Origin: JAXMHQ01 sp046346665
GTDB taxonomy: Bacteria > Verrucomicrobiota > Verrucomicrobiia > Limisphaerales > JAXMHQ01
Direction: 5' to 3'
Assembly (NCBI GenBank): GCA_046346665.1
Contig: JAXMHQ010000006.1
Span: 82,990 to 146,989 of the forward strand
Length of the DNA: 64,000 nt
Numbering within the stretch: the stretch's first letter is position 1; every line of letters begins with the position of its first letter. Position numbers and translations under genes: made by a program. Under the pieces are notes generated by a model. It searched no databases and was not told where the DNA came from. It saw nothing but the letters and a program-made list of their open reading frames with translations. Below are positions 25,469 to 34,424 of the stretch, in pieces.

Positions 25469-26644
25469 ATGAACAAAGTCATCACAATCAATCTGAACGG
25501 CACCGCCTACCAGGTGGAGGAGCAGGGTTTCGACGCGCTGCGCCGTTACCTGGACCAGGCGTCGGCCACGCTGGCCACAAACCCCGACCGTGGGGAGATC
25601 CTGTCGGACATCGAGCAGTCGATTGGCGACAAGCTCGCGGGGTTGATGGGGGCGTATCGCAACGTGGCGACGTCGGAACAGGTCGAGTCGGTCCTTTCGG
25701 AAATGGGGCCGGTGGAATCGGGCGGTCCTGAGCCGGCGCCTGCGGGCGGGGCTGCGGAGCCGCCTCCGAAAAGCGGCGAAACGCCGCCGCCGGGGCAGCC
25801 GCACCGGCTCTACCGCCTGGATGACGGCGCGATGGTGTCGGGTGTGTGCAATGGGATCGGGGCCTATTTCGGGATTGATCCGACCCTGGTGCGGATCGGG
25901 TGGGTGATCCTGACGGTGATGTCGGGCGGGATCGGGGTGGCGGTATACATCGCGTTGATTTTTGTGATTCCGAAGGCGGCGACGGCCGAGGAGAAGAGCG
26001 CGGCGAGCGGGATGCCGTTCAACGCGCAAGATTTTATTCGCCGCGCGCGTGAGGGGTATTATTCGGGGGCGAAGCAGTTTTCGGATCCGGAGTCGCACGA
26101 GGCGTGGCGGCGGAAATTCCGGCGCGAGATGCGGTCGTGGGGGCGGACGGTGAAGTGGGGGGCGGTGACTGGATCGCGGGCATGGGAGCAGCGGTGGCGC
26201 GGCTACTGGGCGGCGCATCCCGGGCTGGAGACCGGGTGGGGCATTGCGTTGCCCGTTTTGTCAGTGTTGATGTCGGCGGCAACCGTCTTGTTCTTCGTGC
26301 TGATGGTGACCTTGCTGGCGGAGGGCACGTTGATGGGGGTGGCGTTGCCGGAGGGTCTGCCGGCCTGGGGCGCGATTCTCCTTTTGTTCCTGGTTTACAT
26401 TCTGGCGACCGCGCCGTTCAAGGCGGCCAGGCACCTGTTTTATCAGTATGGTTTGTATGGAGGCAGTCCAGGTTCGCGGGTGTTTCTGTCCACCTGGGAT
26501 GCCGTGGTGGGGTTGGCGTGCCTGGGCGTCCTGATCTGGCTGGCGAGCCGGAATGTGCCGATGATGGAGCAGGCGATCAAGCATGTGCCCGATTTGTTCC
26601 GGCAGATGGTGGAGGCGATGCAGCGCTGGTGGACGCACGCCTGA
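25469..26644 (+). CDS. PspC-domain membrane protein
   Basis: A 391-residue protein. Residues 1-85 are a small N-terminal domain often fused to PspC (MNKVITINLNGTAYQVEEQGFD... DIEQSIGDKL). A Pro/Gly-rich linker is followed by the PspC domain (~112-170: RLYRLDDGAMVSGVCNGIGAYFGIDPTLVRIGWVILTVMSGGIGVAVYIALIFVIPKA). Three further TM segments follow (ALPVLSVLMSAATVLFFVLMVTLL, AWGAILLLFLVYILATAPF, AVVGLACLGVLIWLA). PspC proteins take part in envelope-stress sensing. Co-transcription with padR is a recurrent arrangement, suggesting membrane-stress control. A sigma factor gene starts 20 bp downstream. Confidence 0.88.
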   Translation: MNKVITINLNGTAYQVEEQGFDALRRYLDQASATLATNPDRGEILSDIEQSIGDKLAGLMGAYRNVATSEQVESVLSEMGPVESGGPEPAPAGGAAEPPPKSGETPPPGQPHRLYRLDDGAMVSGVCNGIGAYFGIDPTLVRIGWVILTVMSGGIGVAVYIALIFVIPKAATAEEKSAASGMPFNAQDFIRRAREGYYSGAKQFSDPESHEAWRRKFRREMRSWGRTVKWGAVTGSRAWEQRWRGYWAAHPGLETGWGIALPVLSVLMSAATVLFFVLMVTLLAEGTLMGVALPEGLPAWGAILLLFLVYILATAPFKAARHLFYQYGLYGGSPGSRVFLSTWDAVVGLACLGVLIWLASRNVPMMEQAIKHVPDLFRQMVEAMQRWWTHA

Positions 26645-26664
26645 TCCTGTAGAATTCGGGGCGG

Positions 26665-27285
26665 ATGCTTTCGGAATCGGACATGCTGGCGCGATGCCGC
26701 CGCGGAGAGGCGGAGGCGTGGGATGAATTGTTCGGGGAGCATTACGCGCCTGTGGCGCGGTTCATTTATCAACTCGCGCCGGAATTCACGCGGGAAGACG
26801 CGGAGGAGATTTGCCAGGAGGTGTTCCTTTCCGTGATTCGGAACATCGGTTCTTTCCAGGGCGGTTGCCGGCTTCAGACCTGGCTGTTTCAAATTGCGTC
26901 GAACAAGGCGCGGGATTTTCGGGATCGCCGGAACGCGGCGAAGCGCGGGGGCGGGCGGACGCCGGTGTCGTTGCAGGCGGAGGATGCGGAGACGGGATTG
27001 ACGCTGGATCCGCCGAGCCCGATGGCGGCGCCGGACGAGGCGCTGATGGTGGAGGAGCGGCATGGCCGGGTGCGGGCGGCTTTGGACCGGCTTGAGGCGC
27101 CGTGCCGGGAGATCATCGAGCTGCGGTATTTTGGGGACTTGAGTTACGAGGAATTGAGCGGGACATTGAAATTGAACCCGAAAACGGTGAGTTCCCGGCT
27201 AAGCAAATGCCTGGACCGGCTGGAAAAGCTTCTGTTGGGCAGTATTTCCCGGGAGGAACCGGGTGTTTTTCCGTCCAACCTGTAG
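26665..27285 (+). CDS. ECF-type RNA polymerase sigma factor
   Basis: A 206-residue sigma-70-family factor with only regions 2 and 4. Region 2: FGEHYAPVARFIYQLAPEFTREDAEEICQEVFLSVIRNIGSFQGGCRLQTWLFQIASNKARDF. Region 4: CREIIELRYFGDLSYEELSGTLKLNPKTVSSRLSKCLDRLEKLL, a typical helix-turn-helix for the -35 element. The two are joined by an Ala/Pro-rich linker. ATG 26665 lies 20 bp after pspC and the stop is 9 bp before the next gene, a membrane protein that may be its regulator. Target promoters are unknown. Confidence 0.93.
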   Translation: MLSESDMLARCRRGEAEAWDELFGEHYAPVARFIYQLAPEFTREDAEEICQEVFLSVIRNIGSFQGGCRLQTWLFQIASNKARDFRDRRNAAKRGGGRTPVSLQAEDAETGLTLDPPSPMAAPDEALMVEERHGRVRAALDRLEAPCREIIELRYFGDLSYEELSGTLKLNPKTVSSRLSKCLDRLEKLLLGSISREEPGVFPSNL

Positions 27286-27294
27286 TGGCACAAC

Positions 27295-28470
27295 ATGGAA
27301 CCGGAGCGAGACATAGAGAAGCAGTTGCGTGCGATGGCGCGGGAGCGCCGGGAATCCGCTGGTGACGACTTTGAGCTCCATCCCGCGACCCGCCGGCTGT
27401 TGCAGGGGGAGGTGGCGCGCGCGTATCCGCGCCGTCCGCGCGCCGGGTGGGGGCTGGTGCTGTCGGCCTGGCTGCAGCGGCCGCAGGTGTTGGGGGCGGG
27501 CATGGCGGTTTTGATGATGGGGATGTTGGGAATCATCATGTTTGCAAACCATCGGCAGACGGTGAAGGAGATGCAATTGGCGAAGGCCGAGCCGCCTGCA
27601 TTTGCGCCGCCGCCGGAGAGATCAGCCGCGACCGCGTCGGCGGAATCCGCGACGGACAAATTGCGTGGAGAGGAACGGGTGGACAGGCCGGCGGTGGTGT
27701 CCGAGCCCGAAGCTCCGGCGGTGGTGGCTGCCGCTCCGCCGGATTCTACGATGGCCGGCACTGCTTTTTCGGCGGCGCCGGCGCCAGGATTGGCGGGACC
27801 GGTGGTTTCAGGCCGCGGATTCAAAGTGGAACAGGGTGCGGCGTCGATGGATGCCGATTACGCGGCCCTGGTGGCGCGGGACGCCGGGCAGGCGAAGCGC
27901 TCGGCTGCGGCTTCGGCGGTTTCCGGGGTCGATCCCGGGCAGGGTTTTTATTTCGCGAATGTGGCCGGCCCACGGCAGGATTTGAACCGGGCGGGCAAGG
28001 ACGCGGCCGGGGCGGGCTCGCCGGTGCTGGGCAATTTCCAGGTTCAGCAAAATGGTTCACAGATACGTGTTAGGGATTCGGACGGTTCGGTCTATTTCGG
28101 CTTGGTGAGCGGCCCGGCGGCGGTTCAGTTGAATCAATCCGCGCTGCAGGATTCAAAGCAGCAGTCGAACCTCAAGGAGTCCCTTCAAAGCCAGGCCGCG
28201 GGCGGTGTGGCGGGCGGGATGGGAGCCGGCCAATGGAGCTTCCGGGTTTCCGGGAGGAACAATCGGCTGGGACAGAACGTGGTGTTCACAGCGAACGTAG
28301 TTCCCAACACCAACATGCCGGGTTTGAACCAGGCGCAGAATGCGTCACAAGTTCCGGCTCAATCGCCGATGCAGGTGCCGTGGGAGGTTTCGAACAGCCG
28401 GATCACGGGGGTTGCGGTTGTCGGGGAAACCAACGTGATTGAGGTCGACGCGGTGCCGGCGGCTCCGTAA
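27295..28470 (+). CDS. single-pass membrane protein, possible sigma-factor regulator
   Basis: I do not recognise a family. The 391 residues comprise a short N-terminal cytoplasmic region (MEPERDIEKQLRAMARERRESAGDDFELHPATRRLL), one TM helix (~64-84: VLGAGMAVLMMGMLGIIMFAN), and a long Ala/Gly/Gln/Asn-rich region likely outside the membrane, ending in GQWSFRVSGRNNRLGQNVVFTANVV. Placement directly after an ECF sigma gene and the cytoplasm-TM-periplasm topology are those of anti-sigma factors, but there is no zinc-binding H-x3-C-x2-C motif, so that role is inference from position only. Confidence 0.6.
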   Translation: MEPERDIEKQLRAMARERRESAGDDFELHPATRRLLQGEVARAYPRRPRAGWGLVLSAWLQRPQVLGAGMAVLMMGMLGIIMFANHRQTVKEMQLAKAEPPAFAPPPERSAATASAESATDKLRGEERVDRPAVVSEPEAPAVVAAAPPDSTMAGTAFSAAPAPGLAGPVVSGRGFKVEQGAASMDADYAALVARDAGQAKRSAAASAVSGVDPGQGFYFANVAGPRQDLNRAGKDAAGAGSPVLGNFQVQQNGSQIRVRDSDGSVYFGLVSGPAAVQLNQSALQDSKQQSNLKESLQSQAAGGVAGGMGAGQWSFRVSGRNNRLGQNVVFTANVVPNTNMPGLNQAQNASQVPAQSPMQVPWEVSNSRITGVAVVGETNVIEVDAVPAAP

Positions 28471-28570
28471 CCGGATCGTGAGATCGGAGTCACGCGCCTT
28501 TTCCCGCAACAGCCAGCGTGAGGGGGTCAAGAAACCTTTTGATCAGAGCCTCCTCACGTCGGCTGCTACT

Positions 28571-29521
28571 TTATGACGATGGCTGGCGCAGGGCGCGGAG
28601 CAGGTCTTCGAAATCGGGGGGCAAAGGAGCCAGGCATTTCACGGGCTTGCCTGTTTTCGGGTGGGTGAATTCCAGCCGGCTGGCGTGAAGCATCACGCGC
28701 GGAGCGCCGAATCCCAGCAACTCCTCCACGCGCCGGTTTTGTCGGGCGCCGTAGGTGGTGTCGCCGAGGACGGGGTAGCCGAGGTATTGGAAGTGGACGC
28801 GGATCTGGTGGGTGCGGCCGGTGTGGAGATCGGCTTCGACGAGGGTGGTGCAGCGGAGTCGTTCCGCGACGCGATAGCTGGTGTGGGCTTCGCGGCCGGA
28901 ATCGTCCTGGACGGCCATGCGTTTCCGGTGGGTGGGGTGGCGGGCGATGTTGGCGTGGATTTCGCCGTGGTCGCGGGGCAGTTCGCCGCAGAGGATGGCG
29001 TGGTAGGTTTTGAGGACCTTGCGCGAGGCGAACTGGGCGGAGAGGGAGAGGTGGGCGGGGTCGGTTTTCGCCACGACGAGGCACCCGCTGGTTTCCTTGT
29101 CGAGGCGGTGGACGATGCCGGGCCTGGCGACGCCGCCGATGCCACTGAGTTGTCCGGCGCAGTGATGGAGCAGGGCATTGACCAGGGTGTGTTCCTCGTG
29201 CCCGGCGGCCGGGTGGACGACGATGCCTGCGGGTTTGTTGAGGACGAGCAGGGAGCTGTCTTCGAACAGGATTTCGAGTGGGATTTCCTCCGGTTGCGCT
29301 TCGGCGGGGCGGGCTTCGGGCCAATGGACCTCGATGCGTTCGCCGGCGTGGGGGGCGTGGGTGGGTTTGACGATTTTGCCGTCGACGCGGATGTGGCCCT
29401 GTTCGATGAGGCGCTGGATGGCGCCGCGCGAGGCGGCGGGGAATCGGGCGCGGAGCCAGGAGTCGAGCCGGGTGGACAGGGCGGATTTCTCGACGAGGAC
29501 GGTTTCAGTGCGGCCGGGCAT
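28571..29521 (-). CDS. RluA-family 23S rRNA pseudouridine synthase (RluD-like)
   Basis: A 316-residue enzyme. The N-terminal S4 RNA-binding domain (~14-62: LDSWLRARFPAASRGAIQRLIEQGHIRVDG) is followed by the catalytic domain with LNKPAGIVVHPA, the active-site aspartate Asp141 in GIVHRLDKETSG, KTYHAILCGELP and the conserved LHTGRTHQIRVHF and VLGDTTYG motifs. S4 plus this core is the RluC/RluD architecture; RluD modifies helix 69 of 23S rRNA. It lies 27 bp downstream of lspA on the same strand, a pairing seen in many bacteria, which supports the RluD-type assignment. Confidence 0.93.
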   Translation of the reverse strand: MPGRTETVLVEKSALSTRLDSWLRARFPAASRGAIQRLIEQGHIRVDGKIVKPTHAPHAGERIEVHWPEARPAEAQPEEIPLEILFEDSSLLVLNKPAGIVVHPAAGHEEHTLVNALLHHCAGQLSGIGGVARPGIVHRLDKETSGCLVVAKTDPAHLSLSAQFASRKVLKTYHAILCGELPRDHGEIHANIARHPTHRKRMAVQDDSGREAHTSYRVAERLRCTTLVEADLHTGRTHQIRVHFQYLGYPVLGDTTYGARQNRRVEELLGFGAPRVMLHASRLEFTHPKTGKPVKCLAPLPPDFEDLLRALRQPSS

Positions 29522-29548
29522 GGTTCAATCGGGGGCGCGGCGCGCGGT

Positions 29549-30088
29549 TCACGTGGCTTTTTCCGTGGCGGGCGGATGATCCTGGGGGGCGGCGTGATCG
29601 GTTTTCCAGGACAGCAGGAAGATGAGGGCGACGCCGGTGCAGATGGCGCTGTCGGCGACATTGAAGGCGGGGAAGCCGATGGGGTCGGGCCGGCCGGCGG
29701 GCTGGATGTAGAAGTAGAGAAAATCGATCACGTGATGGACGCGGACGCGGTCGATGAGGTTGCCGGTGATGCCGCCGAAGATGAATCCGAGGGCGATCTG
29801 GCCGGTGAGGGAGCGGGAGTCAAAGTAATGGCGGCTGAGGAAGAGGATGACCAGGGCGATGACGGCGATAGCGGCGAGGAGTTTATTATTGCCGCTGAAA
29901 ATGCTCCAGGCGGCGCCGGTATTTTGCCAGTGAACGATTTTGAAAAAGCCGTCGATGACGGATTTTTCCTCGTGATAACCCAGGTAACGGAGGACGAGGA
30001 GTTTGGTGGCCTGGTCGAGGGCGAGGATGACGGCGGCCACCATGGCAATCCGGGTGGTGCGTCTGCGCAGGAGAGACGGCGTCATCAT
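29549..30088 (-). CDS. lspA: lipoprotein signal peptidase (signal peptidase II)
   Basis: A 179-residue integral membrane aspartic protease that removes the signal peptide of prolipoproteins after lipidation. It has four TM helices. The catalytic aspartates are Asp113 in GGITGNLIDRV and Asp146 in FNVADSAI; the substrate-pocket motif WQNTGAAWSIF (NTGAAW) is intact, and the N-terminal ILALDQATKLLV is characteristic. The gene precedes the RluA-family synthase. Its presence fits the lipobox proteins elsewhere in the window. Confidence 0.96.
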   Translation of the reverse strand: MMTPSLLRRRTTRIAMVAAVILALDQATKLLVLRYLGYHEEKSVIDGFFKIVHWQNTGAAWSIFSGNNKLLAAIAVIALVILFLSRHYFDSRSLTGQIALGFIFGGITGNLIDRVRVHHVIDFLYFYIQPAGRPDPIGFPAFNVADSAICTGVALIFLLSWKTDHAAPQDHPPATEKAT

Positions 30089-30130
30089 TGGACGGCCGCT
30101 GGTTTAATGGGTTGCGGCGGAAAAAACAAC

Positions 30131-30339
30131 CGAAAAGGGGGATGGAGTGGTGGAGTAAGGGAGTTTTGGAGTGATGGGGGGAGTGGCTGAAATCACCTTG
30201 TGTTTCAGGTTCACTTGGATTTTTGGATTGTTGGATTATTGGATGCGTGCCGCGAACCGGGCTTCCCATTTATCCAGTAATCCATTTATCCAATGATCAA
30301 TCTCGAGTCCGGCGGGGGACCGGGATCTCACGATCGCGG
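30131..30339. repeat. composite short-repeat block
   Basis: GGAGTGGTGGAGTAAGGGAG units (30143-30177), then GGATTGTTGGATTATTGG units (30222-30243) inverted at 30267-30302 (TTATCCAGTAATCCATTTAT...), then a variant of the dispersed hairpin at 30320-30339. The middle part matches the inside of the 165-bp element but lacks its 25-bp ends. Confidence 0.65.
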
Positions 30340-30354
30340 CTGCGGGGCCACGGT

Positions 30355-31426
30355 CTACGGCCAGGTCCAGGTGAGGGGGAACGTGAGCCGGTAGAACTGT
30401 TGAGAGCCGCCGTTGGGCACGAATATGGATTGAACGGAGTTGGTGCTGTCGAAGCTTTGCAGTGAGGCCCAATCCACGAGGTTCGAGCTGGTGCAAACCT
30501 GGCCGTTGCGACCGATGGGGATGTTGGCGACGTCGAGGCCCGGTTGCTGCCGTTGAACACGGCCATGCCGGTGAGCGTGGTGGGGGCGATGACCTGTTCG
30601 ACGGCATCGGCGATGGCGACATGGAATCGGGCGGTCGGATTGAGTTGATCCCAGAAGACGTAACTCGCGCCGGGGCCGGTCATGGATTTATTCTTCAGCT
30701 TGGGATCGTCGAGGGCGTCGATGATGGCGTTAGTCAGTCCGAAGCTGGCGGCGTTCGTTTGAGCCTGGTCCAGCAGGGTGAAAATGTCCGGGACAAAAAT
30801 CGTCAGCCCTGGCATCTGGGCGGTGGCCTGGCTGACGGTGACCAGGAACTGGGCGTTCATGTCGATGACGCGCTGGCGGGTGAAGATTTTGACAGGGCCG
30901 GTGAGAGAACCGAAATCGGGCGCGGCGGTGACGTCACGGCGTTGGGCATGATCAAGTGCGGGCGCCCTTGTTGTAGAGCATCTGGATGGTGTTGAAATAA
31001 TTCGTTTGGACGGCATTAATGGAATTCGTCCACAGGGGCCGTATTCGTCCCGTAATTTTGAAAGATCACCCAACTGAAAAGGTCCGCAGAGCGGCCCAGA
31101 CGACGAAGAGCAATTGGCGGCGTCGGGCGGGGTGGGAAGTTGGCGACGTTGGTGACGACGGTCAGCTGGATTCCCGAAGTAGGACCAGTTGTCGTTTGTG
31201 ATGTCGAACGGGATTCCTGTCGTTCGGCGAGCACCTCGACCGGGCGCGTGGGTGGAGTTTCGCAATTGGTAATAGTTCGTGGTGCTCCAGCCGGAGTGAA
31301 GGGCGTTCGTGGTGCTGGAGACGATTTCACCGAACACGTAGAGCGAAGAAGAAAACGCGGCGCGAGCGGGAAAAGGGTGATTCCGAGGAACAGCAGGCAC
31401 AGCGTGAATCGGACAAGACGTTTCAC
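30355..31426 (-). pseudogene. secreted SGNH/GDSL-type hydrolase, multiply frameshifted
   Basis: From GTG 31426 a signal peptide (VKRLVRFTLCLLFLGITLFP) is followed, after a frame change near 31370, by SLYVFGEIVSSTTNALHSGWSTTNYYQ, then GIPFDITNDNWSYFGN and, after more frame changes, DLFSWVIFQNYGTNTAPVDEF and MPGLTIFVPDIFTLLDQAQTNAASFGLTN...YVFWDQLNPTARFHVAIAD. The last part holds the D-x(5)-H pair of GDSL esterases. The C-terminus (LDVANIPIGRNGQVCTSSNLVDW...QQFYRLTFPLTWTWP) ends at 30355. The nucleophile block, normally FGDS, reads FGEIV, so the catalytic serine is gone. At least four frame changes show that the gene is inactive or badly sequenced. Confidence 0.75.
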
Positions 31427-31582
31427 GGTAACTACTATGCATGAACGGCGGCAGAAGTAAAGTTCCGAGCGCGTGCCTTTCACGGTAAAGGGCCGACATC
31501 GCCCTTCGAGAAAATTTTCAACCACGGATGGACACGGATTGGAACCGGTCGCAAATTCCCGATGTGTTGTGGTGAGCCGTGA

Positions 31583-32057
31583 CTATTCCGGCGGGTTGCC
31601 CGTGGGTTGTTCGGAAAAGTTCATGGTGGCGATTCCGACCGCGTTGCGGATGACGAGATTATGGTTCTCCGATTCGTTCCAGTCCCGGGGCCAGGCTTTG
31701 GGAACGGTGAATGCCGGCGTTGTAAATGGGCGCCATGGCGGCGAGCCAGTTGGTGTATTGCTGTCCCAAAGACGGGGAAACCCCCGGGATGTTGATGTCT
31801 GAAATCAGGTCTCCCGGAAACAGCACGAAGTCGGGGGCGGGTTGTTCCAGGGCGATCGCCTGGGCAATGGCGGCGAGGTCGGGGCTGACCCCCGTGGCGC
31901 TGGTGGGATCGCCGGGCGAATCGCCCACGACGATTAACCGCCATTCCGCCGGGTCGGCGCCGGCGGGCATAGCCGCCGCGAGCAGCCCCGCCGCGAGGCG
32001 GGTGCAGAGCCATTGAACCGGGCGCAGCAGAACTCTTTTCTGGAATTGGATCTTCAT
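31583..32057 (-). pseudogene. metallophosphoesterase, N-terminal remnant
   Basis: ATG 32057 opens a protein with a basic N-terminus and exported look (RPVQWLCTRLAAGLLAAAMPAGA), then WRLIVVGDSPGD and APDFVLFPGDLISD, the first two metal-binding blocks of calcineurin-like phosphoesterases. At about 31712 the frame changes (AMAPIYNAGI continues as FTVPKAWPRDWNESENHNLVIRN) and a stop follows at 31583. The GNHD block and both C-terminal histidine blocks are missing, so the protein cannot be active. It follows the decayed esterase in the same direction. Confidence 0.65.
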
Positions 32058-32344
32058 AATTATTTCTCGGGGCGGGTGCCTTGCAGGCGGTGTGGTGGAA
32101 TTGTGCAACCTGATGAAGCAACCCTAAAGTCACCAGTAAAACTTATCATTCCAGGAATTGCGGCGTCAGCGGATTTGGATGGCGGAACGGTCCGGCGCGG
32201 ATGGTCTGAAACGAGACACGGGGGAACGGAACGGTTTTCGGGGCGATGGTCAGTAACTTGCTTGCTTCTGATTATCACCCATGTGTATCTACGGTGAGTG
32301 TCGGTATATAGAAATGGCTGTTTAAGTTATCGATCAATGGGCTT

Positions 32345-33598
32345 ATGAACAAACGTGTCGCGTCGGGGTTGTTGATGGGATTGTGCGTCGTTTCGCGGGA
32401 AGGGATTTCGATGGCGAACGGGTTCCGGTTGCCGGACCAGGACGCGTTCGCGACGGCGCGCGGGGAGGCGTATGTGGCGACGGCCGACAACGCGTCGGCG
32501 GTCTATTACAATCCGGCGGGCCTGACCCAGCAGGAGGGGTTCAATCTGCGTGGCGGGCTGTATGGCATTTATTTGAATCCGAGCTTCACGCCGCCGCCGG
32601 GGTCGCCGAACGCGGGAAGCACCTATCATATTGACAAGCATATGGCGGGTGTGCCGCAGGTGTTTGCTTCGTATGGGCTGGAGGAGGTCCCGTTGAGTTT
32701 CGGGCTGGGAGTGTATGCTCCGTATGGCCTGAGCCTGGAATGGCCGCAGGACACGGGCTTCCGGACCATCGCGCTCAGCAGCCAGCTTCAGTACATTCGC
32801 ATCAATCCGACGGCTGCCTACGAGGTGATCCCGGGGCTTTCGGTGGGAGCGGGCCTGACGGTGAACTACGCGAATCTTTCCCTCGAGCAGGGCCTGGTTC
32901 CCACGCTGAACAACAATTATTACAAATTTTCCGGGGACGGTTGGGCGGTGGGTTACAACGTCGGCGTGCTGTGGAAGGCGCTGGACCAGCTCTCATTCGG
33001 CGCCACGTTTCGGAGCCAGACGGGTTTCAACCTGCAGGGAACCACGACGACGGAGTGGCAGTTTCTTCCGCAAAATCCGACCACGCGCTCGGCGAACGCG
33101 GATTTCACATTTCCGTTGAACGTGGTGGTGGGCATGTCGTATCGGCCGACCGAGAAATGGAACCTGGAATTTGATGCGGACTACACGGACTGGAGCAGCA
33201 TTGGGACGGTGGTGATTCACCAGTCGGCGCCGGTGCCGCCGTTGATTCCGCAGGATGTGGTGAACGTTTTGGACTGGCAGCCGAGCTGGATGTATGAGCT
33301 GGGGGTGACGCGGTATTTGGGGGATCACTGGCAGGTGAGCGCGGGGTATGTGCGGAACAACAATTCGGTTCCGAACGCGCATTACACACCTTACGTGACG
33401 GACCTCACGCGGAATTTTTTCAGTGTGGGCGGCGGCTACAAGGGCGGGGTGGTGAGCGTGGACCTGGCCTACCAGTTCTGTTACGGGCCGAATCACACGG
33501 TGACGGGGAGCGCGCCGTCGCTGACGGGACAGACGGCGGACGGGACCTACAATTTTTACAGCAGCGCCTTCCTGCTCACGGTCGGGCTGCATTTCTAG
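32345..33598 (+). CDS. outer-membrane transport protein of the FadL/TodX (OmpP1) family
   Basis: A 417-residue outer-membrane beta-barrel for hydrophobic substrates such as long-chain fatty acids or aromatics. After a short export signal the mature N-terminus has NGFRLPDQDAFATARGEAYVATADNASAVYYNPAGLTQQEG, including the family NPAGL signature that forms the hatch. Alternating aromatic strands follow (NLRGGLYGIYLNP, LSFGLGVYAPYGLSLEW, WNLEFDADYTDWSS), and the C-terminal residue is Phe (LLTVGLHF), as usual for barrel assembly. The gene is monocistronic. If the neighbouring signalling island makes a fatty-acid ester, an uptake porin for acyl compounds close by may be relevant; this is speculation. 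Confidence 0.92.
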   Translation: MNKRVASGLLMGLCVVSREGISMANGFRLPDQDAFATARGEAYVATADNASAVYYNPAGLTQQEGFNLRGGLYGIYLNPSFTPPPGSPNAGSTYHIDKHMAGVPQVFASYGLEEVPLSFGLGVYAPYGLSLEWPQDTGFRTIALSSQLQYIRINPTAAYEVIPGLSVGAGLTVNYANLSLEQGLVPTLNNNYYKFSGDGWAVGYNVGVLWKALDQLSFGATFRSQTGFNLQGTTTTEWQFLPQNPTTRSANADFTFPLNVVVGMSYRPTEKWNLEFDADYTDWSSIGTVVIHQSAPVPPLIPQDVVNVLDWQPSWMYELGVTRYLGDHWQVSAGYVRNNNSVPNAHYTPYVTDLTRNFFSVGGGYKGGVVSVDLAYQFCYGPNHTVTGSAPSLTGQTADGTYNFYSSAFLLTVGLHF

Positions 33599-33710
33599 TC
33601 TCTTCGATTCCAGGAAGAACCTTGTCCGAAGATTGCGCCGGTTGACGCAGAGTTTTGGGCCCGGTTTGCGAAATCGGTGAAATCTGCGGAGGCCGGTTCC
33701 GGGGGGCCGC

Positions 33711-34076
33711 CTAAAAGATCGTGTGTTCCTCGGTGAAGAACACGGAGCAATTGGGCAGGTCGCAGAAGGTGGACTCGTCCTGGGCGAGGGCCTGGTTGGC
33801 GGCCTGGCCTTCGGGGCTCATGGCGGCGGCCATGAGATCCTCGAGGCTGTCCCACCAGACTTCGGTGATGCCGTCGTAGGCGGGTTTGGTGCCGCGGGCC
33901 TGCTGGGTGACGAGGTTGGCCGGGGTGTCGAGGGTGTGGCTTTGGACGTAGCGTTTGGCACGGAGCGCTTTCGCGTAGCTGCGGACCAGCGGTCCGTGCT
34001 TCTCGAGCCAGTATTTCCGAAAGGCCTCCGGCGTCACGTCCGGACGCCGCCGAACCACATAGACGAATTTGATCAC
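33711..34076 (-). CDS. EthD-domain protein
   Basis: A 121-residue dimeric alpha/beta-barrel (EthD/ferredoxin-like) protein. The signature FVYVVRRRPDVTPEAFRKYWLEKHGPLV with the YW-x(3)-HGPL motif is clear, and the rest (YDGITEVWWDSLEDLMAAAMSPEGQAANQALAQDE, CSVFFTEEHTIF) follows the family pattern. EthD proteins assist cytochrome P450 systems or act as small decarboxylases and oxygenases; the substrate is not predictable. It stands alone, convergent with the porin gene. Confidence 0.88.
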   Translation of the reverse strand: MIKFVYVVRRRPDVTPEAFRKYWLEKHGPLVRSYAKALRAKRYVQSHTLDTPANLVTQQARGTKPAYDGITEVWWDSLEDLMAAAMSPEGQAANQALAQDESTFCDLPNCSVFFTEEHTIF

Positions 34077-34424
34077 GACCCCGTTTTAAGTAGCCGGCGG
34101 GAAATGTCAAAGAGATTTCACCGAGGCAGGAACCGGGAAGGAGTCCGCAGATTGCAGATTTCACAGGTTAGGAACTGGAACTCGGCCAATCTGTGTAATC
34201 GGCGCGATCTGCGGATGGGTTTCCCCGGTGTCCAAGGTCAGGACAGACCATCCTCCCGGAATCCCGTCCGGACGGCAGTTGCATCCGGGGCCGGGCGGTT
34301 TTACTCTGCCCCGGCTGGATTGGTTCTTGGCGCGGAAAATGGTAACAAGCTTCGGCGCGCAAACGCTTGATGGACTGGGGATGCATGGGGGTAGCCGGAA
34401 CCTGAAACAACCAGCCACTCGAAC
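34077..34424. other. intergenic region upstream of the signalling island
   Basis: No coding capacity. 34144-34220 carries 'TCCGCAGATTGCAGATTTC' and an inverted 'GATCTGCGGATGGG' unit of the dispersed AATCTGCGG repeat family, also seen at 33660-33693 and 52301-52350. The last 100 bp before 34425 must hold the promoter of the PhcB-like operon, but I see no convincing hexamers. Confidence 0.4.
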
